Origin: Xanthomonas cissicola
GTDB taxonomy: Bacteria; Pseudomonadota; Gammaproteobacteria; Xanthomonadales; Xanthomonadaceae
Length of the DNA: 64,000 bases
Direction of reading: 5' to 3'
Assembly: GCF_008801575.1 (NCBI RefSeq)
Contig: NZ_VZPL01000019.1
Location: forward strand, 1 to 64,000
Shown piece after piece: positions 54,327-63,460 of the stretch. The translations under genes were made by a program, and so were the position numbers. The notes under the pieces were generated by a model. The model searched no databases. It saw only the letters and a program-made list of their open reading frames with translations, and was not told where the DNA came from. How positions within the stretch are numbered: the stretch's first letter is position 1; each line of letters begins with the position of its first letter.

Positions 54327-55831
54327 TGTTGCGTTTTTCTGCGTTGTTGCTTGCGACCGGTTGCTTCTTCAGTGCAAACGCGTCTGCCACCACGACGGCG
54401 GCACCACCCGAGGTGCGTACCGATCATGGTGCGGTGCGTGGCCAATGGCAGGACGATGGCAGTGCGGTCTTCCGCGCGATCCCCTTCGCTGCGCCGCCAT
54501 TGGGTGCGCTGCGCTGGCGCCCGCCGCAACCGGTCGCCGCATGGACCCAGGTGCGCGACGCCACTCAGGCCGCCACGCCGTGCGTGCAGCCGGCGCTGGG
54601 CTGGAACAACGCCATGGCCAGGCGCGGCACCGAAGATTGCCTCTATGTCGAAGTGCAGACACCGCAGCTGCATCCGTCCAAGCCGCTGCCGGTGTTCGTA
54701 TGGATCCACGGTGGCGCGAACGTGGCGGGCGGCGCCGATGGACATCTGCCCACCAACCTGGTGGCGCAGGGCATGCTGGTGGTGACGCTGCAATACCGGC
54801 TGGGCGCGCTGGGGTTCCTGTCGTTGCCGGAGCTGGCCGATGGCGACTACAACGCTGCCGGCAATTACGCCTTGCTCGATCAGATCGCCGCGCTGCAATG
54901 GGTGCGCGACAACATCGCGCAGTTCGGCGGCGACTCCGCGCGAGTCACGATTGCCGGGCAGTCGGCCGGCGGCCAGGACGTGGGCTTGCTGATGCTCAGC
55001 CCGCTCGCACGCGGCCTGTTCTCGGCAGCCATCGAACAGAGCGGCACTGCCGGCTTCGGCCTGCCGGCGCGCAGCCTGGAAGACAATCGCGCGCTGGGCG
55101 TGAGCATTGCCAAACGTGCCGGCATCGATGATTCGGCCACGCGCCTGGCGCAACTACGCGCGTTGCCGGTCGACCAACTGCTCAAGGCCGCGCAGGGCGT
55201 GGATGTGCCGGCCCTGGATGACGACGGCTACATCTGGTTGCAGGCGGTGGTCGACGGGCGTGTGCTGCCGCGTGCGCCGGCGCAGATGCTCGCTGCCGGC
55301 GCGCAGGCAAAGGTGCCGCTGTTGATCGGTTACGTGGTGCAGGAACTGCGCTATGGCGGCGAGGAAGGCGCCGAGAAGCGGGTGCGCCGCGACTATCCCG
55401 ACCACGCGGGCGCCATCCTGCAAACGCATCGCGCCGTTGTCGCGCAGCGCGCCGAACGGCAAGGCAATGCATCCATGCAATTGTCCACCGATCTCACCTT
55501 CCGCTGCCCGGCGGTGACCGTGGCGCAACGCCAGGCTGCGCTTGGCGTGCCGGTATGGCATTACGTGTTCGATGCCGCCGTGCCCGGTGGGCAGGTGACG
55601 CATAGCGCAGAGTTGCCGTTCCTGTTCAAGAACCTGCCGATCGGCCAACCGCCGGTGTTCCTGCAGCGCTATTGGGCTGCGTTCGTGCAGCATGGCAATC
55701 CGAATGCCAAGGGCCTGCCGGCCTGGCCGGCATTCACGCCGGCGCATGCAGGGCTGCAGTTCGATGCACGTGGCGTGCAACCCTTCAAGGATGCGCGTCC
55801 GGCGGTGTGTGCAGGCGTGGAGTTGCCCTAA
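54326..55831 (+). CDS. secreted type-B carboxylesterase
   Basis: A 501-residue alpha/beta hydrolase with a signal peptide (MLRFSALLLATGCFFSANASA). VFRAIPFAAPPLGALRW is the type-B carboxylesterase N-terminal signature; EDCLYVEVQTP and VFVWIHGGANVAGGA supply the oxyanion region; GQSAGGQDVG holds the nucleophile Ser213; a His near VTHSAELPFLF completes the triad. The exact acidic residue is not assigned. It likely hydrolyses ester-linked substrates outside the cytoplasm. Translationally coupled to the SpoU methylase by TGATG. Confidence 0.88.
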   Translation: MLRFSALLLATGCFFSANASATTTAAPPEVRTDHGAVRGQWQDDGSAVFRAIPFAAPPLGALRWRPPQPVAAWTQVRDATQAATPCVQPALGWNNAMARRGTEDCLYVEVQTPQLHPSKPLPVFVWIHGGANVAGGADGHLPTNLVAQGMLVVTLQYRLGALGFLSLPELADGDYNAAGNYALLDQIAALQWVRDNIAQFGGDSARVTIAGQSAGGQDVGLLMLSPLARGLFSAAIEQSGTAGFGLPARSLEDNRALGVSIAKRAGIDDSATRLAQLRALPVDQLLKAAQGVDVPALDDDGYIWLQAVVDGRVLPRAPAQMLAAGAQAKVPLLIGYVVQELRYGGEEGAEKRVRRDYPDHAGAILQTHRAVVAQRAERQGNASMQLSTDLTFRCPAVTVAQRQAALGVPVWHYVFDAAVPGGQVTHSAELPFLFKNLPIGQPPVFLQRYWAAFVQHGNPNAKGLPAWPAFTPAHAGLQFDARGVQPFKDARPAVCAGVELP

Positions 55832-55865
55832 TCGATCGCGCGCGCGCAACGGTGCGCGCGATCGA
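55832..55865. terminator. bidirectional hairpin between convergent genes
   Basis: A perfect 12-bp inverted repeat TCGATCGCGCGC / GCGCGCGATCGA (55832-55843, 55854-55865) directly after the esterase stop and 17 bases before the end of the neprosin-like gene. No T tract, but position between convergent genes supports a terminator role. Confidence 0.65.
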
Positions 55866-55881
55866 CCCAACGCAACTCGAT

Positions 55882-57369
55882 TCAGCGTTCGCAGCCTGGC
55901 CCACCGAAATAGAAACCACCATTCTGCATTTCCGGCGACAAGCCGGTGCGGGTGACGCCGGCATCCAAGGCATACGGATAGCTGTAACCGGCCATCGCCA
56001 GCGTGTAGCAGGACGGATGCTCCACGCTCAGCGACGACAGGCGCTGCACGGGGTGGGTGACCATCGCCGCATCGCGGTAGAAGTGGTTGGCCTGGAATGC
56101 GGCCTGGCGATAGCCGGCCGCTGCGAACTGACCGCTCCCCATGCGTGTGCTGGCTACACCGCTGTTGGTCGAGACTTCGCCGCCCGCGCTCACGTACGCA
56201 ACGCGTCCATTGGCGAGATCGCCCGAATACAGTGATGCCTTGTAGTAACCGATCCATTCGCCGTCCAGGCGCAGCCACCAGTTGCCGTCGGTATTCTTCT
56301 GGAATTCGACACCCAGCATGGTCTGCTTGCCGCCTGCAATACTGAATCCTGCGGCCGGCTGAGCGCCCAGGACATGTCGCGTGCTGGTCTGCACGAAATC
56401 GCTGCAATCCAGATTATGACAACCTGTAGTGACGTAACCGTCCTGGGTGGAATAAATGAAAACGATGGGCTTGTTGCCCCAGCCTGCGTCTGGCTGGATC
56501 TCCCAGCCCACTTCAAGTGTTTGCACTTGCTCGCTTGCGCTTTCACCAACGATCCATATCTGACTGATGGTTTGTTTCTCGTTGGTGGAGCGTAACGTGG
56601 GTGCCCAAAGATTGATGTCGGCTCCGGCGCCTGTGACCGATGTGCCGGCGGTATCCAGAAAGACGCTGGAGTAGTAATGCGTTACCGGCGCTGCTTCCTG
56701 CACCGCCGGCACGGCGTCAGCCTGCCTGGGAGCGATCGCGCGCGGGGTCGTGCCGCGTAGAAAGCTACGCAGATTCGCATGCTTGCTCATCTCGGCCAAG
56801 CCGATGCGTTCGAACGGCACGCTGCCGGTGTCGCAACGTTGACCCAGGTTGACCGGCGCCACCGTACCCTTGTTACTTGAGAGGGAGGGTGGTACCGCCG
56901 GCGTGCTGCCATCGCGCAAGGCAGGTTGCTGCGCACTTGGAATGCAATCGAACACCTTGCCGTCCTGTTGCACGCTGCGCAGCACGGTCAGACCGTTGTA
57001 ACGATTGAACAGATAACGCTGCATTTCGGCGAAGGCGGTGGGGTCGCTGACCTTGGCCGCAGCCCCACGTGTGGCGTAACTGAGCTGCGCCTGCGCATCC
57101 AGAAACGCCTTGAAGTCGCGCGTGACCTGCGGGAATGCCCGCGATGCAGCCAGCGACGCGCCAAGCGCGTCGCGTTGGGTGGGTGCGACGCTTACGGTGG
57201 CCGGTGTGCGAAGCAAGGGTGGCATCAGTGTATCGATGCTGCGGTCGCTGGTCGTCGAGATCGATGGCGATAGCAGCGTGGCGGCGCCGGCTGTGGGAGC
57301 CAGTGCAAAAACGCAAAGCGCAGCAATCGCGTGGCTGATCGATATCGGCCGATGAGAACGGAAGGTCAT
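55882..57369 (-). CDS. secreted neprosin-like glutamic endopeptidase
   Basis: A 495-residue exported protein: signal peptide to TAGAA, a propeptide-like region (about 30-230), then a neprosin (DUF239) catalytic domain. Landmark segments are SQIWIVGESASEQVQTLEVG, IFIYSTQDGY-type text (VFIYSTQDGYVTTGCHNLDC), WWLRLDGEWIGYYKASLYSG, and TRMGSGQF. The two Glu expected for glutamic peptidases are in EVGWE (Glu286) and AGGEV (Glu398). Neprosin enzymes cut after Pro, first known from pitcher-plant fluid. An AAGGGA ribosome-binding site precedes the ATG. Role in degrading host proline-rich proteins is inference. Confidence 0.85.
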   Translation of the reverse strand: MTFRSHRPISISHAIAALCVFALAPTAGAATLLSPSISTTSDRSIDTLMPPLLRTPATVSVAPTQRDALGASLAASRAFPQVTRDFKAFLDAQAQLSYATRGAAAKVSDPTAFAEMQRYLFNRYNGLTVLRSVQQDGKVFDCIPSAQQPALRDGSTPAVPPSLSSNKGTVAPVNLGQRCDTGSVPFERIGLAEMSKHANLRSFLRGTTPRAIAPRQADAVPAVQEAAPVTHYYSSVFLDTAGTSVTGAGADINLWAPTLRSTNEKQTISQIWIVGESASEQVQTLEVGWEIQPDAGWGNKPIVFIYSTQDGYVTTGCHNLDCSDFVQTSTRHVLGAQPAAGFSIAGGKQTMLGVEFQKNTDGNWWLRLDGEWIGYYKASLYSGDLANGRVAYVSAGGEVSTNSGVASTRMGSGQFAAAGYRQAAFQANHFYRDAAMVTHPVQRLSSLSVEHPSCYTLAMAGYSYPYALDAGVTRTGLSPEMQNGGFYFGGPGCER

Positions 57370-57670
57370 GTGTTGTCCCTTGGCGCCGGAATGAAACTGC
57401 CTGCACGCGGCGTACCATGCAGGACAGCAGCTTCAGCCCGCAGGTGCATTCCGAGGTCCGTTCGGGGCGCATGCCTGCGTTGAAGGCGTGCGCAGTCTAG
57501 CTGTGCAAGAAACAACTGGATGGGCAACGATGCATTGCGTGACATCAGGCACGAAGCAAGCGCGATGCGCTAAGCGGATGCCATGTCAATGGTCATGCAC
57601 ACCTTTGCGTACGGCGTCTTGCTATTGCGCAAAGGTGTGCCAGTTCACTTCACTATCAGCATGGCTGCTC
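57370..57670. other. 301-bp region between GH97 and neprosin-like gene
   Basis: It is upstream of the neprosin-like gene and downstream of the GH97 gene, both on the minus strand. Apart from the 13-bp inverted repeat listed separately I see no gene or clear promoter. Confidence 0.4.
57597..57640. repeat. 13-bp perfect inverted repeat
   Basis: GCACACCTTTGCG (57597-57609) and CGCAAAGGTGTGC (57628-57640) with an 18-base spacer. It could be the GH97 terminator (no T tract) or an operator for the neprosin-like gene some 230 bases away. Confidence 0.8.
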
Positions 57671-59635
57671 TTACTTTTTTTGCAGCCTCACTGCAGCGCC
57701 GCCGCCTGCAGCAAGCGCAAGCTGCAACGTGTCGTTACGTGTGAGCCTGCGTGTGTCGATGCGTACGTCGCTCGGGGTCTCTCCATCGGTATAAATGGTG
57801 GCGGTCCAGCTGCCTTCGCCCAGGAACGAGAGCGGCAGGGTCAGCGTGCGCGCCTGCTCGTTGGTCATCGCACCCACATACCAGTCCTTGCCGCTACGCC
57901 GCGCCAGCGCGATGTGCTCTCCGATGGCGCCATCCAGCGCACGCGTCTGGTCCCAGCTTGCAGGCACATCACGCAGGAACTGCGCGGCAGGCACGTTTTC
58001 GTATTGCTCAGGACTGTCGGCAACCACCGCAAACGGACTCTCATAGACCACGTACATCGCCAATTGCTGCGCGCGCGTGGTCATCACCTGCGGCCCGAAG
58101 TGCTGTGGCTTGAAGTCGGCCGGGCGGACATTGCGGAAGCCGCCAGGGGTGTAATCCATCGGCCCAAGCAACATGCGCGTAAACGGCAAGGTGAGGTTGT
58201 GGGTCGTGGTGATGCGTGCGCTCCACTTGTTGTACTCGGCGCCGAGCACACCCTCTTGGGTGAGATAGTTCGGATAAGTGCGGGTCAGCCCGGTCGGGTG
58301 ATACGCACCGTGCAGATCCACCAACAACTTGTGCTCGGCAGCCTTGCTCAGCAGGCGGTGATAGAAGTCCACCATCTGCTGATCGTCGCGGTCCATGAAA
58401 TCGACCTTGATGCCCTTGATGCCCAGTTGCTGATACCAGGTGAGCGCTTCGTCCATGTGCGCATCGAGCGCGCGCCAGTGCGCCCAGAGCCATAGCCCTA
58501 CGTCGCGCTTGCGTGCGTAGTTCACCAGGCCGGGCAGGTCGAGTTGCGCGACGGGCCGGCGAATATCCGCATCGGCGTTGTACTGGCCATCGCCGGTGCT
58601 GCCGTAGTACCAGCCGTCGTCGATCAGCATGTATTGCAGTTTCAACTGCTGCGCGTGATCGATATAGCGCTGTATGGTGGCGGTATTCATGCCCGGGTTG
58701 GCTACCCCGCCGGCCAGGCTGCCCGACCACCAATCCCACGCCGACTTGCCCGCGCGCACCCAACTCGCATCGAAGGCGGGCGGCGGATTCAGCGCGGAAA
58801 TCAGGTTGGATTCGATCAGGCTCGCGGGGTTGTCGGCCAGCATGATCACCCGCCATGGCGTGGCGAAATCGCGGCCCTTGGCATCGATGTTGACCGCCAC
58901 CGTGGGGTCGTCCAGGCGCGGCGACAGTTTTGCCGACACGCCCAGACCGCCATCGGAACGACCGGTGAGATACAACCCGGCGTAATCGCGCAGGTTCGCC
59001 TCGCCGATCGCAAGCGTGGTGCCGTTGGCGTCGGTCTGGCACACCAGCGGTAACTCGATCAAATGATGCGCGCGCAATCTGGATGCAGCGATTGCATCGT
59101 ATTCGCCCTCGTGGCTGGTTCCGAAACGGCCGAGATTCAAGTTCCAGCAGCGGTAATCGTGCGGAAACGCGAAGCTGGTGAGTTCATCGCGAATGCGCAC
59201 CTGACCCGCATCCGGCAGGACGTAACGCAACGCAACGCCGTCGTCATACGCACGCAGTTCGATGCTGAGCTTGCGATGTTGCGTATCGGCCAGTTGCACG
59301 CGCAGTTCTCGATAATGGTCGCGTGCCTGTCGCGTCTTTCCGACCGCCAAGGTGAAGCGGCTGTCGTGCAGTCCGGTCGTGCTGCCTTGTAGCGTCATGT
59401 CACGGCCGAGCTTGTTGCCTCGGCCAAGATCCAGCCCGAGCGGCGCATCGTCGAGCACCAACGTGTTGCGATACAGCACGCGATAGCTGGGCACGCCACC
59501 GGCGCGTAGCGTGAATTCCACCTGCGTGCGTGCATCGGGCGATTGCACGCGCAAGCTCTGTGCTGCAGCGGGTGCAGCGATCAAACACAACAACGTGCAT
59601 GCCGCGGGGACTGCGGACTGGATCAGGTTTCGCAT
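57671..59635 (-). CDS. glycoside hydrolase family 97
   Basis: A 654-residue secreted glycosidase with a signal peptide (to AAAQS). The N-terminal beta-super-sandwich (SLRVQSPDARTQVEFTLRAG) is followed by a TIM barrel with SAWDWWSGSLAGG, YMLIDDGWYYGS and GIKGIKVDFMDRDDQ. Asp412 in KVDF corresponds to the nucleophile position of retaining GH97 alpha-galactosidases rather than inverting SusB-type alpha-glucosidases, and HGAYHPTGLTRTYPNYLTQE follows. Exact sugar unproven. It diverges from the GH2 gene across a LacI-type palindrome, forming one carbohydrate locus. Confidence 0.9.
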   Translation of the reverse strand: MRNLIQSAVPAACTLLCLIAAPAAAQSLRVQSPDARTQVEFTLRAGGVPSYRVLYRNTLVLDDAPLGLDLGRGNKLGRDMTLQGSTTGLHDSRFTLAVGKTRQARDHYRELRVQLADTQHRKLSIELRAYDDGVALRYVLPDAGQVRIRDELTSFAFPHDYRCWNLNLGRFGTSHEGEYDAIAASRLRAHHLIELPLVCQTDANGTTLAIGEANLRDYAGLYLTGRSDGGLGVSAKLSPRLDDPTVAVNIDAKGRDFATPWRVIMLADNPASLIESNLISALNPPPAFDASWVRAGKSAWDWWSGSLAGGVANPGMNTATIQRYIDHAQQLKLQYMLIDDGWYYGSTGDGQYNADADIRRPVAQLDLPGLVNYARKRDVGLWLWAHWRALDAHMDEALTWYQQLGIKGIKVDFMDRDDQQMVDFYHRLLSKAAEHKLLVDLHGAYHPTGLTRTYPNYLTQEGVLGAEYNKWSARITTTHNLTLPFTRMLLGPMDYTPGGFRNVRPADFKPQHFGPQVMTTRAQQLAMYVVYESPFAVVADSPEQYENVPAAQFLRDVPASWDQTRALDGAIGEHIALARRSGKDWYVGAMTNEQARTLTLPLSFLGEGSWTATIYTDGETPSDVRIDTRRLTRNDTLQLALAAGGGAAVRLQKK

Positions 59636-59697
59636 GATTCCCTCCTCCTGGGATTGCCAACCCTAGCGCAGAAAGGTTGTTGTCGATATCCAGCTGG

Positions 59698-59709
59698 GGT
59701 AACGTTACC
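59698..59709. promoter_or_regulatory. perfect 12-bp palindrome GGTAACGTTACC, LacI-type operator
   Basis: It lies in the 218-bp gap between the divergent GH97 (start 59635) and GH2 (start 59854) genes. The central CG flanked by TAA/TTA is typical of LacI/GalR-family operators. No LacI-type regulator gene is in the window; it is probably just beyond the right edge or elsewhere. Confidence 0.75.
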
Positions 59710-59853
59710 TCGCACCATGGCCGCTGAAACAGGGGCGGCAGCCACGGGCGGCATCACAGAGGTCATGACGCAGAACGTCTGCACGACGGGTTGCCGATTG
59801 CATCGAAGCGATGTGCACCGTTGTGTGGCAGTAGAGCTTGGGAGAGGCCTCTA

Positions 59854-62800
59854 ATGCTGATGGTTCGCAGGGCGTTCCGCCGCGGAGCGCTGTGGGTGTT
59901 GTGTGCTTGCATGGGTTGGACTGCAGTGGAGGCAGCGCCTGCCGACGATCCGCCCGGTCCGTATGACGTGCGCGTACTTGCCGGTGGCGTTGCGCTGACC
60001 AAGAAGCTCCCCGCCCAGACGCCGTGGTTGTCCGCGGATGCGGACTGGAGCGTCTCTGGATGGGTACGCCCATCACGGTCGATCACAGGTCCTGCATTGA
60101 TTGCAGGCATCGGCGATCCGCAAGGCACAGGCCGCTACTTCGTGATCGATGGCGGCACACTCGGCTTTGCGCAGGGCGCCGACAATATTCTGCGCAGTAC
60201 GCAAACCCTGCGTGCAGACAGCTGGACGCAAGTGGCCGCAGTTGCCCAAGGCGCTCGCCTGACCCTGTACGCCAATGGCCGCAAGGTCGCCAGCGGTCGT
60301 GTGCAGCGGAACGCCATCGCGCCGACGCTCGTCTTCGGTCCACGCCAGCAACCGGCGCCGTATACGCAACACTTCGGCGGCGATATCGCGGGCTTTACCG
60401 CACAGGCGGGCGCGCTGGATGCACAGGCCATTGCACGGCTTGCCGCAAACGCGCCGGATCCGGCACTGCAACGCTTCGAAGACGCATCGCCAGGCTGGCG
60501 CGTGCAGGTCAAGCAGATGGCCGGCCAGCTTGCTCCGCAGTCGGCTGCAACGTTGCCGCGCAGCAGCGCAGCGTTCCCGGCGCCGGTCGCACAGCCAGTA
60601 CCGGATGCGCCTGCGCTGCAATCGCTGGATGCCGCATCCTGGCGTGTGGGTGCGTGGCAACTGGCCGCAGCACCGGAGCTTGGTCAAGCGACCGGCGCAA
60701 CGCTGTCGCGCCGCGATGACACCACCGGCAATGCGTCATGGCGTGCGGCGACCGTGCCCGGCACCGTGCTCACCACCCTGGTCGACCGTGGCGTGTATCC
60801 GGATCCGGATATCGGTCTGAACAACATGGCCATAACCGAAGCGCTGAGCCGTCAGGACTGGTGGTACCGCAGCAGCTTCGATCTGCCTGCCGCCGCGCAA
60901 GGCAAGCGTCTGGAACTGCTGTTCAACGGCATCAACTATGCCGGCGAAGTCTGGGTCAACGGCGTGCAGGTCGGGCGCACGCGCGGCGCATTCGCACGCG
61001 GTCGTTTCGATGTCAGCACGCAGCTCAAGCCAGGTCGCAACGTCATTGCGGTACGGGTGTCGCCGCCACCGCATCCGGGCATTGCGCACGAACAATCGAT
61101 GAGCGCAGGCGTCGGCGAAAACGGCGGCATGCAGGCCCTGGATGGGCCGACCTTCATCGCCAGCGAGGGTTGGGACTGGATTCCCGCGGTACGCGACCGT
61201 AATGCCGGTCTGTGGCAGGACGTGCAGTTGCACGCCAGCGGCCCGCTCGCGCTTGGCGACATCCAGGTGCTGACCGCGCGCTTGGCGCCGGATCATCAAC
61301 GTGCCGAACTGGAAATCAACGTGCCGCTGCGCAATGACACGCCGGCCGCAGTGCAGGGCAGCGTGCAGTTGGCCTTCGGCGATGTGACCATCCAGCGCCA
61401 GGTCACGGTGCCGGCCGGCGGCAGTACGCTGAAGTTCACTGCGGGCGATACGCCGCAGTTGCGCCTCGTCAACCCGCGGCTGTGGTGGCCCAACGGCTAC
61501 GGCGAGCCTGCGCTGTATACATTGCACACCAGTGTCGATGTGGCAGGCGCGCGCTCGGATGCGCAGCAGCTGCGCTTCGGTATTCGCGAGGTGACCTACG
61601 AGCTGTCATTATTCGACGACGATGGCGCATTGCGCCGTGTGCTGGTCGATCTCAACCAGGCCCGCCAGCGTGGCGAACGTATCGTCGATGTACGCCATGC
61701 CGCGATCCGGCCGGTACCCGGCGGCAACGCGCAGTCGCTGTATCCCGGTGCGCTGGGCTCGCCGGCAGTTCAGCAGCTGGACGATTCCACGCTGGCCCCG
61801 CATCTGGTCATCCGCATCAACGGTGTACGCGTTGCGGTGAAGGGCGGTAACTGGGGTATGGACGATTGGCGCAAGCGCGTGTCGCGTGAGCGGCTGGAGC
61901 CGTACTTCCGCCTGCAACGCGAGGCGCACTTCAATGTGGTGCGCAACTGGGTCGGGCAGAACACCGAAGCAAGCTTCTTCGAGCTGGCCGACGAATACGG
62001 CATGTTGGTGCTCAACGATTTCTGGCAGTCCACGCAGAACTACAACATGGAACCGGCAGACGCGGCGTTGTTCCTGGACAACGCGGCCGAGGTGATCAAA
62101 CGCTTCCGCAATCATCCGTCCATCGTATTGTGGTTCGGGCGCAACGAAGGCGTGCCGGCCCCCATCCTCAACGAAGGCCTGGACAAGCTGGTTGCCGAAC
62201 TCGACGGCACGCGCTGGTACACCGGCAGTTCCAACGAGATCAATTTGCAGGGCAGTGGGCCGTACAACTATCGCGAGCCGGTGGCCTACTTCAACAAGCT
62301 GGCACAGGGCTTCTCGGTGGAAGTGGGCACGCCATCGTTCTCCACGCTGGAGTCGTTCAAGGCCTCGGTGCCGGCGGTTGGCGACCAATGGCCAATCAGC
62401 GACGCCTGGGCCTACCACGATTGGCACCAGTCCGGGAATGGCGATACCAATAGTTTCATGCGCACGCTGACCGACAAGCTGGGCGCACCGACCGGCCTGG
62501 CCGATTTCGAGCGCAAGGCGCAGCTGCTCAATTACGAAACCCATCGCGCCATCTTCGAAGGCTTCAACGCGCAACTGTGGAGCAAGAACAGCGGTCGCCT
62601 GCTGTGGATGAGCCACCCGGCGTGGCCGAGCAACATGTGGCAGGTGTATAGCCACGATTACGACACCCACGCCGCGTATTACGGCGTGCGCAATGCAGCC
62701 GAGATCCTGCATGTGCAGATGAATCTGCCGGGGTACGAAGTGGTCGTGGTCAACAACGCTGCCACGCCGGCGCGTGGATTGCGCGTGCGTGCACAGGTGT

Positions 62801-63321
62801 ACGCCAGTGACGGCAAGCTGCTGCAACAGCGTGAACAGGCGCTGGACGCCGCTGCGGTGGCAGTGTCGGCGCCAGTGCTGCAGTTGGCACCATCGCTGAA
62901 GGACACCAACGGGTTGGGCTTTGTGCGGCTGCAGTTGCTCGATCGCGACGCGATAGTGCGTTCGCGCAACTTCTATTGGGTAGCGCGCGATGCGGTGGCG
63001 ATGCGCGGGCTGGATGCGCTCGCAAAAGTGCCGCTGCAGCTCACCACGCAATTGCAGCAGGGCAACGAGGCCGTGCTGCGCGCCACTGTCCGCAACCCGT
63101 CGCAGCAGGTGGCCCTCAACACCAAGTTGACCCTGGTGGATGCGCAAGGCCAACGCATCCTGCCGGCCTATTACAGCGACAACTATCTGAGCCTGGTACC
63201 AGGCGAAGAGCGCGTGGTGGACATTCGCGGCCCGTCCGCTGCCACCTTGCGCAACGCCACGCTGCAACTGCGTGGCTGGAATGCCGAACCATCGACAGGC
63301 GTCGCCAACGGGGCTCCGTAG
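59854..63321 (+). CDS. glycoside hydrolase family 2 (exo-glucosaminidase / mannosidase-like) with N-terminal LamG-like domain
   Basis: An 1155-residue secreted enzyme. The signal peptide ends near AVEAA. Residues 25-190 resemble a LamG/concanavalin domain (DWSVSGWVRPSRS, WTQVAAVAQGARLTLYANGR). The GH2 sugar-binding domain follows (WYRSSFDLPAAAQGKRLELL, FNGINYAGEVWVNGVQVGR), then the barrel with VRNWVGQNTEASFFELADEY, WFGRNEGVPAP (acid/base Glu765) and FSVEVGTPSF (likely nucleophile Glu823), and C-terminal beta domains. The layout fits the exo-beta-D-glucosaminidase/mannosidase branch; substrate unproven. GGGAGAGG precedes the ATG at 59854. Confidence 0.88.
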   Translation: MLMVRRAFRRGALWVLCACMGWTAVEAAPADDPPGPYDVRVLAGGVALTKKLPAQTPWLSADADWSVSGWVRPSRSITGPALIAGIGDPQGTGRYFVIDGGTLGFAQGADNILRSTQTLRADSWTQVAAVAQGARLTLYANGRKVASGRVQRNAIAPTLVFGPRQQPAPYTQHFGGDIAGFTAQAGALDAQAIARLAANAPDPALQRFEDASPGWRVQVKQMAGQLAPQSAATLPRSSAAFPAPVAQPVPDAPALQSLDAASWRVGAWQLAAAPELGQATGATLSRRDDTTGNASWRAATVPGTVLTTLVDRGVYPDPDIGLNNMAITEALSRQDWWYRSSFDLPAAAQGKRLELLFNGINYAGEVWVNGVQVGRTRGAFARGRFDVSTQLKPGRNVIAVRVSPPPHPGIAHEQSMSAGVGENGGMQALDGPTFIASEGWDWIPAVRDRNAGLWQDVQLHASGPLALGDIQVLTARLAPDHQRAELEINVPLRNDTPAAVQGSVQLAFGDVTIQRQVTVPAGGSTLKFTAGDTPQLRLVNPRLWWPNGYGEPALYTLHTSVDVAGARSDAQQLRFGIREVTYELSLFDDDGALRRVLVDLNQARQRGERIVDVRHAAIRPVPGGNAQSLYPGALGSPAVQQLDDSTLAPHLVIRINGVRVAVKGGNWGMDDWRKRVSRERLEPYFRLQREAHFNVVRNWVGQNTEASFFELADEYGMLVLNDFWQSTQNYNMEPADAALFLDNAAEVIKRFRNHPSIVLWFGRNEGVPAPILNEGLDKLVAELDGTRWYTGSSNEINLQGSGPYNYREPVAYFNKLAQGFSVEVGTPSFSTLESFKASVPAVGDQWPISDAWAYHDWHQSGNGDTNSFMRTLTDKLGAPTGLADFERKAQLLNYETHRAIFEGFNAQLWSKNSGRLLWMSHPAWPSNMWQVYSHDYDTHAAYYGVRNAAEILHVQMNLPGYEVVVVNNAATPARGLRVRAQVYASDGKLLQQREQALDAAAVAVSAPVLQLAPSLKDTNGLGFVRLQLLDRDAIVRSRNFYWVARDAVAMRGLDALAKVPLQLTTQLQQGNEAVLRATVRNPSQQVALNTKLTLVDAQGQRILPAYYSDNYLSLVPGEERVVDIRGPSAATLRNATLQLRGWNAEPSTGVANGAP

Positions 63322-63364
63322 CGACGTCTGCGTGTTGCCGCGCCGTGCCTTGCACGACGCTCTC

Positions 63365-63390
63365 ACTGACGCACCGCCTGGTGCGTCAGT
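63365..63390 (+). terminator. hairpin between GH2 gene and TonB receptor
   Basis: A perfect 11-bp inverted repeat ACTGACGCACC / GGTGCGTCAGT with a GCCT loop, 44 bases after the GH2 stop. It lacks a T tract and may act as a processing or attenuation site between two cotranscribed genes. Confidence 0.55.
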
Positions 63391-63460
63391 CAATACCGCA
63401 TTGCCGTGCCGGTAATGCCGGTCGAAACGGTCGTGGATTTGTCATCCCTGGGAGGGGACC

